Assembly (NCBI GenBank): GCA_016875875.1
Contig: VGOP01000012.1
Location: forward strand, 1 to 59,896
DNA length: 59,896 nt
Direction: 5' to 3'
DNA from: Chloroflexota bacterium
Lineage (GTDB): Bacteria; Chloroflexota; Dehalococcoidia; GIF9; UBA5629
Position 1 is the stretch's first letter. Each line of letters begins with the position of its first letter. A program made the translations under genes and the position numbers. The notes under the pieces are model-generated. The model was not told the DNA's origin. It worked only from the letters and a program-made list of their open reading frames with translations, and ran no database searches. Shown one piece after another: positions 1 to 10,300 of the stretch.

Positions 1-163
1 GCCGGCAGGCAATCTGATTGGCGGGGCAACCTGAGTTCCCCAATGAATTGTGCACCTCACCGGAACCCGTCAGGCTCTATTCTATCCTATTTTGAGGGTA
101 CAGCCTGAAAGTAATATACACGATGAAAAGTTCACCGCAAAATATATGGTTTCTTTACTCGCA

Positions 164-193
164 TTGATTAAGAATAAAGTACAGGCGTAGAAT
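164..193 (+). promoter_or_regulatory. putative sigma-70-like promoter of the first lipoprotein gene
   Basis: TTGATT (164-169), an 18-base spacer and TAGAAT (188-193) lie 22 bases before the ATG at 216. The match is fair. The rest of bases 1-215 shows no gene that I recognise. Confidence 0.3.
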
Positions 194-215
194 ATTGTCA
201 GATTAGGAAGTTGCG

Positions 216-1430
216 ATGAGAAAGTGTAATTGGCTTTTGGCTATCTTTGCGGTATTAACTCTTCTTGTGTCAATTCCTATAGCAGCTTGTGCTAAACCAG
301 CCCAGTTTGAGGTCCTCTCTCTGGATGTTACACCGCAAGTGGTCCTTGCTGGTGACATGATTAGTGTTGCAACCCAGGTGAAGAACATCGGACAACGTGA
401 GGGTAGCTATTCCGCTGTCCTGAATGTTGATGGTGTTGCAGCAGCGACCCAAACTATTACACTATTGCCAGAAGCATCTCAAAAGTTAGTCTTCTCTTTA
501 ACCGAGGATAAAGCTGGCTCATATCAGGTTTCTGTAGGGGAACTTAGTGCAAGCTTCAAAATAAAAGAACCTACATTAGAGCAGTTGAAGGTTGATTATC
601 CGGAGTTATACCAAGAACTACTCAAATTACCTGAACTGACGGAAATTGATGAAAAAGATAATGAGGCAATTAGGGAAATCGCATACCTAGCCCTGCGGCC
701 AGAATACAAGGTGGCTTTTGAGTCTATACTTAATGAGGGTGTAAAGGACAAGAGGAAATATTGTTCGCCTTTGGAGGCATTACTGTGGGTTGCATACGAC
801 AAGGAGTTGGATGATGAGCATAATCTGCTGGAGAAGTACTCACTTACTGAGCTGCTGAAAGAAGCGTGGGTGATGTCTGCTGAGTCGAACTACTACTCCG
901 ATAAATGGAAGGATTTCGATACCGTGATAAGCAGGCTGAGTACGCCACAATTAGTGAGTATGTATATGATACAGAATATACAGTATGACTACGAGAAGTT
1001 CCCAAAAGTGGTGGAAACGGGCACAGTCGTCTATAGAAAGCCAAATCAGACTTTTAGAGACAAGAGAGGCGTCTGTGGGGAGCAATCCAGCTTTGCATTG
1101 TATTGTCTATTGCATAATGGTTACTATTACGATGACTTTGAGAATCACACGGATAGAGCGGCGTGCATTTTACGCATTAAAAATGCCGAAATGTTACACG
1201 TTACAGATGCCAAAGGGCCTATATCGGAATGGATTATTTATCATGAAGTCTGTTTATACTCGGACGAAGGCCAATTCTATTACATAGAAGGCGGCTCCAT
1301 AAAAGGTCCCTTTGCTACTATTGAAGAAGCAGCATATTCCGTAATTAGCGCCCAGGGCTTTAAAGGCGTGAGAGCTTATACCTTCCTTGATGTAGATCAG
1401 GAGGAAACTAAATCTGTACCTGTAAAGTGA
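216..1430 (+). CDS. secreted lipoprotein, CARDB domain plus transglutaminase-like domain
   Basis: The protein has 404 residues. It starts with a basic, hydrophobic signal peptide and the lipobox IAAC (Cys25), so it should be exported and lipid-anchored. Residues about 30-118 form one CARDB-like beta-sandwich (VTPQVVLAGDMISV, then KNIG). The second half resembles the transglutaminase-like fold: Cys287 in GVCGEQSS, His343 in YHEVCLYSDEG, and an acidic residue about 15 further on. The canonical Asp appears as Glu or is shifted, so activity is uncertain. The start follows AGGAAG. A CARDB protein with similar repeats lies at 41302-42588. The substrate is unknown. Confidence 0.6.
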   Translation: MRKCNWLLAIFAVLTLLVSIPIAACAKPAQFEVLSLDVTPQVVLAGDMISVATQVKNIGQREGSYSAVLNVDGVAAATQTITLLPEASQKLVFSLTEDKAGSYQVSVGELSASFKIKEPTLEQLKVDYPELYQELLKLPELTEIDEKDNEAIREIAYLALRPEYKVAFESILNEGVKDKRKYCSPLEALLWVAYDKELDDEHNLLEKYSLTELLKEAWVMSAESNYYSDKWKDFDTVISRLSTPQLVSMYMIQNIQYDYEKFPKVVETGTVVYRKPNQTFRDKRGVCGEQSSFALYCLLHNGYYYDDFENHTDRAACILRIKNAEMLHVTDAKGPISEWIIYHEVCLYSDEGQFYYIEGGSIKGPFATIEEAAYSVISAQGFKGVRAYTFLDVDQEETKSVPVK

Positions 1431-1590
1431 CTCGCTCAGGGAGATAGCGTTTTTCTTAAGGCTCTTGTGTTAATTTTCCTGTTCGGTTATTATTGTCACT
1501 GGATTATGTTTTTGTACGTTTGATAACTTCAGTGCGAATCTGAGGCTAGCTTCAAACATGGCATAGATCAAATTCAATAGGAGGTAGCAA

Positions 1591-2799
1591 ATGTCGAAAA
1601 CAATATCAACAATTGCGCTGACGATTCTCTTTGCAATTGCTTTGACACTCGGGACAGGATGTCGTTCTCAGCAAGCTGCATCTCCAACTACTACTGTTAC
1701 TTCCGTTGCTCCAATTCCTGCAGCTCCAGTATTGATTGCCCCGGTTAACGAGAGCACGACATCAGGATTAGCCGTCAAGCTGGAATGGCAACCATCCACT
1801 GGCGCAACCACTTATAGTTTGCAAGTAGCCACCGACTCTGCCTTCACTAAGTTGGTCGTAGAAAAGCCTAGCCTAGCTAGTACATATTATGAAATGGCTT
1901 CGGAGCTTAGCTGGAATACTGGCTACTACTGGAGGATGAGTGCTTCAAATGCCAGTGGTACATCATCTTGGTCAATGCCTCGGACGTTCAGCACGCCGAT
2001 TTTCCAATTGGGAAAGATCGCATTCTCCAAACGTGAAGATGGAGCTGGTACCGAGGAAATCTACGTCATGAGCGCGGATGGCAACAACCAAACTCGGCTC
2101 ACTAATAACAATGCGACTGACTGCTGGCCGACATGGTCACCGGACGGCAGCAAAATTGCGTTTCAATCGATACGCACTGGTCAAAATCAAGTCTACGTTA
2201 TGAATGCAGACGGCAGCAACCAGACCAATCTCACTGATAGTCCTGGGAACTCTGCCATGCCGGCATGGGCGCCAGATGGCACCAGGATTGCTTTTTCTTC
2301 CGACCGGGGCGGCAACAACGGAATCTACGTTATGAATACTGAAGGTAATAATCAGACGAGACTTACAGATAATGTCGATGGCTTACCATCGTGGTCCCCG
2401 GATAGTGCCCAAATTGTCTTTGCAAGAGAGGTGTCTTCCGGCAAGAATCAGATCTACATTATGAATGCAGACGGCAGCAATCAGACACGAATTACAAACA
2501 ATGCGGCAAATGACTGGGCCCCTGTTTGGTCTCCTAAAGGTACGCAAATTGCATTCATGTCTAACCGAGATGGCAATTGGGAAATTTATGTTATGAACAC
2601 AGATGGTAGCAGCCAGACGAGACTTACTAACAATCCTGCGATGGATGGGTTACCAGCTTGGTCACCAGATGGAACCAAAATTGCCTTCCTTAACATTCAA
2701 GGCGCAAAATCTGATGTTTATACCATGGATGCCAATGGTAATAACCAAGTTTGCATTGCACCAGATATTCAGCACGATATGCCTTTGGCATGGCGGTGA
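1591..2799 (+). CDS. lipoprotein with fibronectin-III-like domain and TolB-type beta-propeller
   Basis: The 402-residue protein has a signal peptide with lipobox LGTGC (Cys24) and a Thr/Pro/Ala-rich linker. A fibronectin type III-like domain follows (about 50-135, ATTYSLQVATDSAFTKL). From about 145 to the end there are seven PD40/TolB-like blades, each with WSPDGTKIAF and IYVMNADGSNQTRLT motifs. It is probably a surface-exposed binding or scaffold protein; nothing suggests an enzyme. The start follows a strong AGGAGG. It is separated from the preceding lipoprotein by 160 bases. The repeat-rich coding sequence could recombine internally. Confidence 0.65.
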   Translation: MSKTISTIALTILFAIALTLGTGCRSQQAASPTTTVTSVAPIPAAPVLIAPVNESTTSGLAVKLEWQPSTGATTYSLQVATDSAFTKLVVEKPSLASTYYEMASELSWNTGYYWRMSASNASGTSSWSMPRTFSTPIFQLGKIAFSKREDGAGTEEIYVMSADGNNQTRLTNNNATDCWPTWSPDGSKIAFQSIRTGQNQVYVMNADGSNQTNLTDSPGNSAMPAWAPDGTRIAFSSDRGGNNGIYVMNTEGNNQTRLTDNVDGLPSWSPDSAQIVFAREVSSGKNQIYIMNADGSNQTRITNNAANDWAPVWSPKGTQIAFMSNRDGNWEIYVMNTDGSSQTRLTNNPAMDGLPAWSPDGTKIAFLNIQGAKSDVYTMDANGNNQVCIAPDIQHDMPLAWR

Positions 2800-2888
2800 T
2801 TTTTCGTTTAAGTCAGAGTGATCAGAGTATGAACTGACATTGAGGCAAGGTACGCCTACACGAAATGGCTTTCTGTTCACAGAGCCCA

Positions 2889-2910
2889 GAAAATGCCGCC
2901 GAGCATTTTC
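2889..2910. terminator. hairpin between convergent genes
   Basis: GAAAATGC (2889-2896) and GCATTTTC (2903-2910) form a perfect 8-bp stem with a 6-base loop. It overlaps the stop of the minus-strand SMR gene. It sits where a bidirectional terminator for the two convergent genes is expected, but there is no long T run. Confidence 0.35.
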
Positions 2911-3235
2911 ATGAATGAATTGCCATACTACTATATAACCCCACCACGCCAGCCACTATTAAGACCATCGAAGTGATCTTCAAAGCAGTTATAGGTTCTT
3001 TGAAGTACAACACGCCAATGACACCTATAAGCAGGACTCCTAGTCCCGCCCAGACTGCGTAGGAGAGACTCAAATCTATATACTTCAACGCAAAAGTGAA
3101 GGCAGTAAAAGAGAGTCCATAGAAAACGAAAATAAGAATGGACGGCAATAACCTTGAAAATCCCTGGGATAACTTCATGCACGTAGTACCGCAGACCTCT
3201 AAAATGATAGCTATAGATAGAAACAGCCAACCCAT
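2909..3235 (-). CDS. small multidrug resistance (SMR) family transporter
   Basis: The protein has 108 residues and four hydrophobic helices. The membrane-embedded glutamate of EmrE-type proteins is at position 13 (IILEVCGTTCMKLS), and the family motif YAVWAGLGVLLIG is present. SMR proteins act as antiparallel dimers that exchange protons for cationic drugs or guanidinium. A longer reading frame extends upstream, but the ATG at 3235 is preceded by a perfect AGGAGG at the right distance, and the protein then starts like EmrE. The sequence is closer to EmrE/QacE than to SugE, but the substrate cannot be set from sequence. Confidence 0.85.
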   Translation of the reverse strand: MGWLFLSIAIILEVCGTTCMKLSQGFSRLLPSILIFVFYGLSFTAFTFALKYIDLSLSYAVWAGLGVLLIGVIGVLYFKEPITALKITSMVLIVAGVVGLYSSMAIHS

Positions 3236-3496
3236 AATATCGTGCCTCCTTAGAACTTGATTCAGATAACTGGTCTCACGTGTTGCTTCATCTCGTCGCC
3301 AGAGCAACAGATGAAGAGTGAGACTGTTCAATGCATGAAAGCGTCAGGAAAGTGTTCATATTTTACTCTGCTAGCTGCTCGGATTATAGCTGCCCGCTAA
3401 GTCTCAAGCAACTAATGCGTGAAATTCAAAACGAACAATGGAGCTGCACGTTCTGACGGACTGTGCAGCAAAAAGATAACCGCCTTCCTAAAAAGG

Positions 3497-3525
3497 TTGA
3501 CTATTATGACAGCTAGAGATAGGAT
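3497..3525 (+). promoter_or_regulatory. putative promoter of the helicase-NYN-methylase locus
   Basis: TTGACT (3497-3502), a 17-base spacer and TAGGAT (3520-3525) lie about 60 bases before the helicase start. The intergenic stretch 3332-3586 holds no other recognised feature. Confidence 0.4.
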
Positions 3526-3586
3526 AGTAGCAAACACATTCCGACAGCTTGGTTGAAAACCTAGCTCCCTATTAGGGCGGCGGAAA

Positions 3587-6500
3587 TTGATAAGCACTGA
3601 TAGAACCTTCATAACCAATGAAGAGGGGAATACCCTTCAAGACAGGTTCCGCATTCTTCTAAAAGACACCAGCTTCTTCGATGTTCTGGTTGGGTACTTT
3701 TATACCAGCGGCTTCTATACCCTTTATCAATCATTAGAAAATACCCAGAAAATCAGGGTTCTGATTGGTATCAATACTAATAAGCAAACCGCAGACCTAA
3801 TTCAGCAGTCTCAGACTCCAACTCAGGGAACATTCCAATTCTCCCACTCTGAGGCAAAAGAGGAATTCTCCAGAACTCTTTCTGGCGAAATAGCGACCTC
3901 CGAAGACAATAAAAACGTTGAAGACGGTGTCAGCAAGTTTCAAGAATGGCTCCAAAATGGCAAACTGGAGATTAAAGCCTACCCCTCAGAAAACATTCAC
4001 GCCAAGCTGTATATTATGACTTTTGCTGAGGGCGGAAGGGATGTCGGCAGAGTCATAACCGGCTCCAGTAACTTTACCCAATCTGGCTTGATAAGCAACC
4101 TTGAATTTAATATTGAACTTAAGAATAGGAGCGACTACGAATTTGCCTTAGCCAAATTCGACGAACTTTGGGGAAATGCGGTGGATGTCAAAGACGAATA
4201 TCTTGAAACCATCCAAACTAAAACCTGGCTTAACAACACCATCACTCCTTACGAACTATACCTTAAGTTTCTCTACGAATACTTTAAGGAGAAGATTAAC
4301 ATCGACCAGGACATTGCAGATTCGCAGTATCAGCCCGAAGACTTTTTGGATTTGAAATATCAAAGGGAGGCAGTAATAGATGCCAAATCAAAACTGGAAG
4401 AATATGGTGGTGTATTCCTTTCCGATGTAGTCGGCTTGGGAAAAACCTACATCTCAGCGCTGCTGGCAAATCAGCTTGATGGCAGAAATTTGGTCATTGC
4501 TCCCCCCGTTCTTCTGGATGAGGACAGTCCTGGTTCCTGGCCCAACGTTTTCCATGACTTTAAAGAAGCAGCCAAATTCGAATCACTGGGCAAGCTTGAC
4601 CATCTCATAAAACAGGGGACAGAAAGATATACGAACATATTCATAGATGAGTCTCATCGCTTCAGAACTGAAACCACCGCAACATACGAGCAGTTGGCTC
4701 AAATATGCCGCGGCAAGCGCGTAATACTGGTTACAGCAACCCCGTTAAATAACTATCCAAAAGACATTCTCAGCCAGATTAAATTGTTCCAAAAAGCGCG
4801 GAAAGGCACCATTCCCAACCTTCCTGATTTAGAAGGCTTCTTTTCAGCTCTTGCCCGGAGACTCAAAGGATTGGACAGACAGTTAGATAGCGATGAATAC
4901 GTAAGAATTGTCAAGGAAAACGCCAAGGAAATCAGAGAAAAGGTTCTCAAACACATAATGGTACGTCGTACCCGCTCCGAGATCGTTAAATATTTCACTG
5001 AGGATCTGAAAAAGCAGGGATTCAAATTCCCCGAAGTGGCTGACCCTGAGCCTATTTATTATCAGTTCAATGAGAATGAAGACAGTGTTTTCACCAAGAC
5101 TATGGAGCTTATCATCAAAAAGTTTCAATATGCCCGCTATGTTCCCTTGCTTTACCTAAAGGAGGATATCCCCCAACCCGAAGAGTTGGCCCAGAAAAAC
5201 ATGAGAAAGTTTATGAGGAATCTCTTGGTAAAACGGCTGGAAAGCAGCTTTTTTGCCTTCAGAAACAGCCTCGCCAGATTCATTAAATCATATGAACAGT
5301 TTCTGGCCGAGTTCGATAAGGGAAATGTTTATGTCAGCAAAAAATATGCCAATAAAATCTTTGAGTTTCTGGAAAAGGATGATGATGAGTCAATCCAGAT
5401 GCTGATTGATGAGGATAAAGCCCAAAGATTTAATGCCAGTGATTTTGAGGATAATTTCAGAAAAGACTTGGAGAGTGACCTGAAAACGTTGAAAGAGATG
5501 GATAAACTCTGGAAAACAATAGATAGGGACCCCAAATTATTAACTATCCTTGACATTCTTAAACAGAGGACAATTCTGAAAGAGAGCAAACTCATCATCT
5601 TTACAGAATCACGGGAGACAGCGGAGTATCTTGGAGGTCACCTTGCTAAAGCATATCTGGGCAAAGTGCTGATTTACACTGGCGCCTCTGGCGCCGCCAC
5701 ACGCCAGAGCGTAATTCAAAATTTCGACCGCAGGGCAAAACAACCTCGCAACGATTATCGGATTCTTGTCAGCACTGAGGTCCTCTCCGAAGGCGTTAAT
5801 TTGCATCAATCGAACGTTGTTATCAATTACGATATACCCTGGAATCCTACCCGCCTGATGCAGAGAGTAGGCCGTATCAACCGCGTCGATACCAAATTCG
5901 ATACAATCTACACCTTCACTTTCTTCCCCACCACGCAATCGAACGACGTAATTAAGCTGAAGGAAGCTGCCGAATATAAAATTCAAGCCTTTATCGAGAT
6001 GCTTGGCAATGATGCCAGACTGCTAACAGAAGGTGAAGAAATCAAGTCGCATGACCTGTTCACTCGCTTAACCTCAAAGAAAACCATCACCGGTGAGGAT
6101 GAAGATGAGGAGAGTGAGCTCAAGTATTTGCAGGTTATCCGAAGCATCAGGGATAACGAACCTGACTTATTTGAAAAGATTAAGCGCCTGCCTAAGAAAG
6201 CCCGCACTGCCAGGATAGACGAAAGCGAAGGCAATTCTTTGTTGACCTATTTCCGTAAAGGTAAGCTACAGAAGTTCTATCTGGCTCAAGATCAGTCAAC
6301 TCAAGAATTAGACTTCTTTTCCGCTGCCAGACAGCTTGAGGTGAATGAAGACACTAAACGCCAGCCTATTCCCCAGGATTATTACGACTTACTAGAGATT
6401 AATAAAAAGGCGTTTCAGGTGGCAACAACCGAAGAGGTGCCGGAAGCGAAAATGAGAGGCGGGCGTGATACTGCTACCTTCGTGCTCAGGGTCTTGAAAT

Positions 6501-6772
6501 CAAATCAAATCAGGCATTTCCATGGCTATACCGAGGATGATGAGCTCTATATTAAGCAGGTTATTAAGCTTGTCGAAGAGGGTGGGCTGCCCAAACAGAC
6601 CACCAAAACGCTGCAAAAGGAATTAAGCAAAGAGCTAAATCCTGTAAAGATACTGGGCATATTGAAGAAGAACATCCCCTCAGAGTTTTTTAAAGAGACG
6701 GCGGCTGAAAGCGCTGCTCAGACTTCCGGTCCCAGAGAGGTCATCCTTTCTGAGTACCTTGCAGGCAAATAG
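3587..6772 (+). CDS. PLD nuclease-like / SNF2-type helicase fusion, probable phage-defence component
   Basis: The protein has 1061 residues. An N-terminal phospholipase D-like domain (about 1-200) carries HAK at 138-140 and GSSNFT at about 160. A superfamily 2 helicase core follows: Walker A DVVGLGKT (280-287), DESH box (354-357), TATPLNN, then the C-terminal lobe with FTESRETAEYL, STEVLSEGVNL and the arginine-finger motif QRVGRINRV. Such helicases translocate on DNA, and PLD domains often act as nucleases. No ATG fits, so a TTG at 3587 is the likely start. The NYN gene begins 2 bases after its stop, which suggests one transcript with the methylase. It differs from DISARM because drmA and drmB are absent. 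Confidence 0.75.
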   Translation: MISTDRTFITNEEGNTLQDRFRILLKDTSFFDVLVGYFYTSGFYTLYQSLENTQKIRVLIGINTNKQTADLIQQSQTPTQGTFQFSHSEAKEEFSRTLSGEIATSEDNKNVEDGVSKFQEWLQNGKLEIKAYPSENIHAKLYIMTFAEGGRDVGRVITGSSNFTQSGLISNLEFNIELKNRSDYEFALAKFDELWGNAVDVKDEYLETIQTKTWLNNTITPYELYLKFLYEYFKEKINIDQDIADSQYQPEDFLDLKYQREAVIDAKSKLEEYGGVFLSDVVGLGKTYISALLANQLDGRNLVIAPPVLLDEDSPGSWPNVFHDFKEAAKFESLGKLDHLIKQGTERYTNIFIDESHRFRTETTATYEQLAQICRGKRVILVTATPLNNYPKDILSQIKLFQKARKGTIPNLPDLEGFFSALARRLKGLDRQLDSDEYVRIVKENAKEIREKVLKHIMVRRTRSEIVKYFTEDLKKQGFKFPEVADPEPIYYQFNENEDSVFTKTMELIIKKFQYARYVPLLYLKEDIPQPEELAQKNMRKFMRNLLVKRLESSFFAFRNSLARFIKSYEQFLAEFDKGNVYVSKKYANKIFEFLEKDDDESIQMLIDEDKAQRFNASDFEDNFRKDLESDLKTLKEMDKLWKTIDRDPKLLTILDILKQRTILKESKLIIFTESRETAEYLGGHLAKAYLGKVLIYTGASGAATRQSVIQNFDRRAKQPRNDYRILVSTEVLSEGVNLHQSNVVINYDIPWNPTRLMQRVGRINRVDTKFDTIYTFTFFPTTQSNDVIKLKEAAEYKIQAFIEMLGNDARLLTEGEEIKSHDLFTRLTSKKTITGEDEDEESELKYLQVIRSIRDNEPDLFEKIKRLPKKARTARIDESEGNSLLTYFRKGKLQKFYLAQDQSTQELDFFSAARQLEVNEDTKRQPIPQDYYDLLEINKKAFQVATTEEVPEAKMRGGRDTATFVLRVLKSNQIRHFHGYTEDDELYIKQVIKLVEEGGLPKQTTKTLQKELSKELNPVKILGILKKNIPSEFFKETAAESAAQTSGPREVILSEYLAGK

Positions 6773-6774
6773 AT

Positions 6775-7272
6775 ATGGCAAAACCACAAAATAACTACAC
6801 TTTTATCGACAGCCAGAACCTTAACCTCTCAATTCGTAGTCAGGGATGGACTCTAGACTTTAAACGATTCAGGCAATATCTACGTGACAAATACGGCATA
6901 GCCAAAGCCTTTCTCTTTATCGGCTATGTCTATGAAAACCAAGCCCTGTATACTAGCTTGCAGAAGGCCGGCTATATTTTAGTCTTCAAGCCAACGCTCA
7001 AACTGCCAAGCGGTAAGGTAAAAGGAAATGTAGATGCAGAACTGGTGCTTCATGCCATGATTGAGTACAAGAACTATGATAAGACGCTTATCGTTACCGG
7101 AGATGGCGACCTTTACTGCCTGGTAGACTATCTTGTAAAGAACGGTAAACTGTTAAAGCTAATGATTCCGAACAGAGACAGCTATTCTTCGCTATTCAGG
7201 AGGTTGAGACCTCATATTGTATTTATGAATGAGCTCAAAGGTAAACTGGACTATGATAAGAAAAACAAATAA
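6775..7272 (+). CDS. NYN/LabA-like (DUF88) PIN-fold nuclease
   Basis: The 165-residue protein shows the conserved acidic pattern of NYN domains: Asp12 (FIDSQNL), Asp87 (GNVDAEL) and Asp110/Asp112 (VTGDGDLYCLV). These residues bind metal in PIN-fold ribonucleases. It starts 2 bases after the helicase stop with no clear ribosome site, so translation is probably coupled. Its place between a helicase and a DNA methylase suggests an effector or RNA-processing nuclease of the same defence locus. That role is inference. All expected acidic residues are present, so it is probably active. Confidence 0.8.
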   Translation: MAKPQNNYTFIDSQNLNLSIRSQGWTLDFKRFRQYLRDKYGIAKAFLFIGYVYENQALYTSLQKAGYILVFKPTLKLPSGKVKGNVDAELVLHAMIEYKNYDKTLIVTGDGDLYCLVDYLVKNGKLLKLMIPNRDSYSSLFRRLRPHIVFMNELKGKLDYDKKNK

Positions 7273-7276
7273 AAAA

Positions 7277-7318
7277 GAGAGGCATTACCGCGGGACGAAA
7301 CCCTTTGGTTGGCCTCTC
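7277..7318 (+). promoter_or_regulatory. structured intergenic element after the NYN gene
   Basis: GAGAGGC (7277-7283) pairs with GCCTCTC (7312-7318). Inside lie the palindrome CCGCGG (7288-7293) and a small hairpin AACC/GGTT (7299-7302, 7307-7310). The element is preceded by an A run (7271-7276) and starts five bases after the NYN stop. It may be a terminator or attenuator, or a small structured RNA. There is no T run on the plus strand. Confidence 0.4.
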
Positions 7319-7324
7319 ATCGTG

Positions 7325-7348
7325 ATTATGCTAGAAATTTAGCATAAT
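7325..7348. promoter_or_regulatory. 9-bp perfect inverted repeat, operator-like, before the methylase gene
   Basis: ATTATGCTA (7325-7333) and TAGCATAAT (7340-7348) are perfect inverted repeats around GAAATT. TATACT (7348-7353) just downstream could be a -10 box. The repeat would then sit between -35 and -10, a usual place for a repressor or control-protein operator. The methylase ATG follows 36 bases after the repeat. Confidence 0.4.
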
Positions 7349-7383
7349 ATACTATATTTGTCAAGTGCCAGATGGGTGGTTAG

Positions 7384-10300
7384 ATGGATAAACAGACTGC
7401 GATAAGAATAATCAGGGATACCTTTGAAAGCCCATTCGATAAAGCCAGATTTATCTATTTCACCAAGAATCTCCTCAACAAAATTGACGAGACCAAGGCA
7501 TTCCATATCCAGGGGCATTATATCCCTGAGAGCTTCCGGGACTACGTAAAAGCCTATGAGCGAATCGGTACCTACACCGACCACGAAAACAATAAGATTG
7601 ATATTCTAATTGTCTACCTACAGAAAGAGACCTCTCTGGAACGTGCTCGCACATCTCAGAGGAATTTTGTTGCCAGATACCTCAAAGAACGTGATGAGAA
7701 AGAGGCAGGATTGGTTGCCTTTGTGTCGCCAGATGAGGAAGATTGGCGCTTTTCGCTGGTGAAAATGGATTACCTGTTGGAAGAGTCGCCAAGCGGAAAG
7801 ACGAAAGTAAGAACAGAACTCACCCCGGCACGGCGTTTTTCCTTCATTGTGGGCGTGAACGAAAGCAGCCATACCGCTCAGAGCCAGTTGGTTCCCATTC
7901 TGCAGGATGACGCATATAATCCCATACTCAAACAGTTAGAAGCCGCATTTAACATTGAGAAGGTCACTAAGGAGTTCTTCGAAAAATACCGTGAGCTTTA
8001 TCATAAAGTTCATGAAGCCCTTGAAGATATTGTTAGCAAAGACCAGAAAGTCCGAGATGATTTTGCGACTAAAGCTGTAAGTACCGTTGATTTCTCTAAG
8101 AAACTTCTCGGCCAGATTGTATTTTTGTATTTTCTTCAGAAAAAGGGCTGGTTTGGCGTCGGGCGGGATAAAAACTGGGGGACCGGTCCCAAGAACTTCC
8201 TTAGGCTATTGTTCGACAAGAAGAATGTTAGCTACGACAATTTCTTTAACGACGTTTTAGAGTCATTGTTCTATGAGGCGCTAGCCGTAGAAAGAACCGA
8301 CGACTTTTACAGCCGTTTCAACTGCAAGATTCCCTTCTTGAACGGCGGCTTGTTCGACCCCATCAACAATTACGATTGGGTGCATGCCGACATTCTATTG
8401 CCGAATGAGCTATTCTCCAACACGTTCAAAACCAAAGAAGGCGATATTGGCACTGGCGTTCTTGACGTATTTGACAGATACAACTTCACTGTAAAAGAAG
8501 ACGAGCCTCTGGAAAAAGAAGTTGCCATTGACCCTGAGATGCTGGGCAAGGTGTTTGAGAACCTGCTTGAGGTTAAAGACCGTAAATCTAAAGGCACTTA
8601 CTATACCCCACGCGAGATTGTCCACTATATGTGCCAGGAGAGTCTCATTAATTATCTAGACACTGCTATTAACACAGGTGATGTACCACTGGTGGCGACG
8701 CCGCCACCTCAGGGTAAACTGTTCGGCAAGCCTGACCCAGAGCAAGGCACCCTGAAAGCGCCGGCCTATCGAGCGATTATACCGCGTGAGGACATTGAAG
8801 CCTTCATTCGTATGGGAGAGCTGGCGATTGAGCATGATGCAAGAGTGGAAGGCGCCGGAAGAGAAACAAGAGACTATTCCTACAAGCTCCCCGAGAGTAT
8901 CCGACAGAATGCGGGCTTGATCGACGAAAAGCTTGCAACTATTCGTATCTGTGACCCAGCCATCGGCTCCGGTGCCTTCCCTGTAGGCATGATGCATGAA
9001 ATTGTCCGCGCCAGAAATACGCTCACAACTTACCTGCCAAAGGACGAGAGCAGAAATAATTACAACTTCAAGCGCCATGCTATCAGGAACTGCCTCTACG
9101 GTGTGGACATCGACCCCGGCGCTGTGGAGATTGCCAAGCTCCGCCTCTGGCTCTCCCTGGTGGTTGATGAGGAGGATATCAAGCAGATTCAGCCGCTACC
9201 CAATCTCGATTACAAGATTGTCTGTGGCAACTCGCTTTTGGGTGTGGAAAAGAACCTGTTTAATGTTGACCTGTTTAACGAATTGGAGAAGCTTAAGTCA
9301 TTCTACTTCAATGAAACGAACGCTAAGAAGAAGCAGGAATACAGGAAGCAGATTGACCAGCTAATCAAAAACCTCACGAATAATAAAGAGATGTTTGACT
9401 TCGAGGTATATTTCTCAGAGGTCTTCCATGAAAAAGGCGGCTTTGACGTAGTGATTGGCAACCCGCCATATGAAACATCAAGAGGTAAAGGCATAGAGAG
9501 TACCTTTAAGGATTATCTTCGCAGAAGCTATGAGACTGCCGAAGACAAATATGACTTTTACACTTTTTTCATTGAGAAATCTTCAAACATAGCTAAAGAA
9601 AAAGGTCATGTATGCCTTATCACAGCAAACACATACCTTACGAAACCTCTATCCAGAAAAATAAGGAGGTATCTGCTAAGTAAATGTGAAGTTATCAGTA
9701 TCGATGAGTTCAAAGGCTTCGTTTTTGAAACTGTCGTTCCCACGGCAATTATCTTATTCGGGAACAAGCCTGCTAATGATAATCATGTAATAAACGTTAG
9801 ATATGACATAAATAGTGTCGCGGACTTCTTGAATGACAACTTCTCGCAAAGATGCATACATCAGCAAATTTTTGTGAAGGAACCAGATTTTTATATTAAT
9901 GTCTATGCGGATGAGTGGTTTTTCGACTTTTTTGACAATTTATGCAAACAAGACAATATTATGAAGCTCGGAGTATTAGCAGAGATTTACAATGGCATTC
10001 AGACTGGCAATGATAAGAAGTTTGTAAGTTATGAGAGGAGATCTGCCAAATGGGAGAGGGTTATTACAGGTTCGGATATACAAGCCTATTACAAGAGTTG
10101 GGGTGGTAAATATATATATTATGTGCCAGAGCTACTACATAGCAATACAAGAAAAACTATCTTCAAAACAAGTAAGAAGATAATCATAAGGCAAACTGCT
10201 GATAGGATTATTGGAGCTTATGACGATGAGGGTTATTTTACTTTGGCGAGTACATTTGTAATAAAACAGTTCAAAGAGATGATTTCTCATAAAGTGCTAT

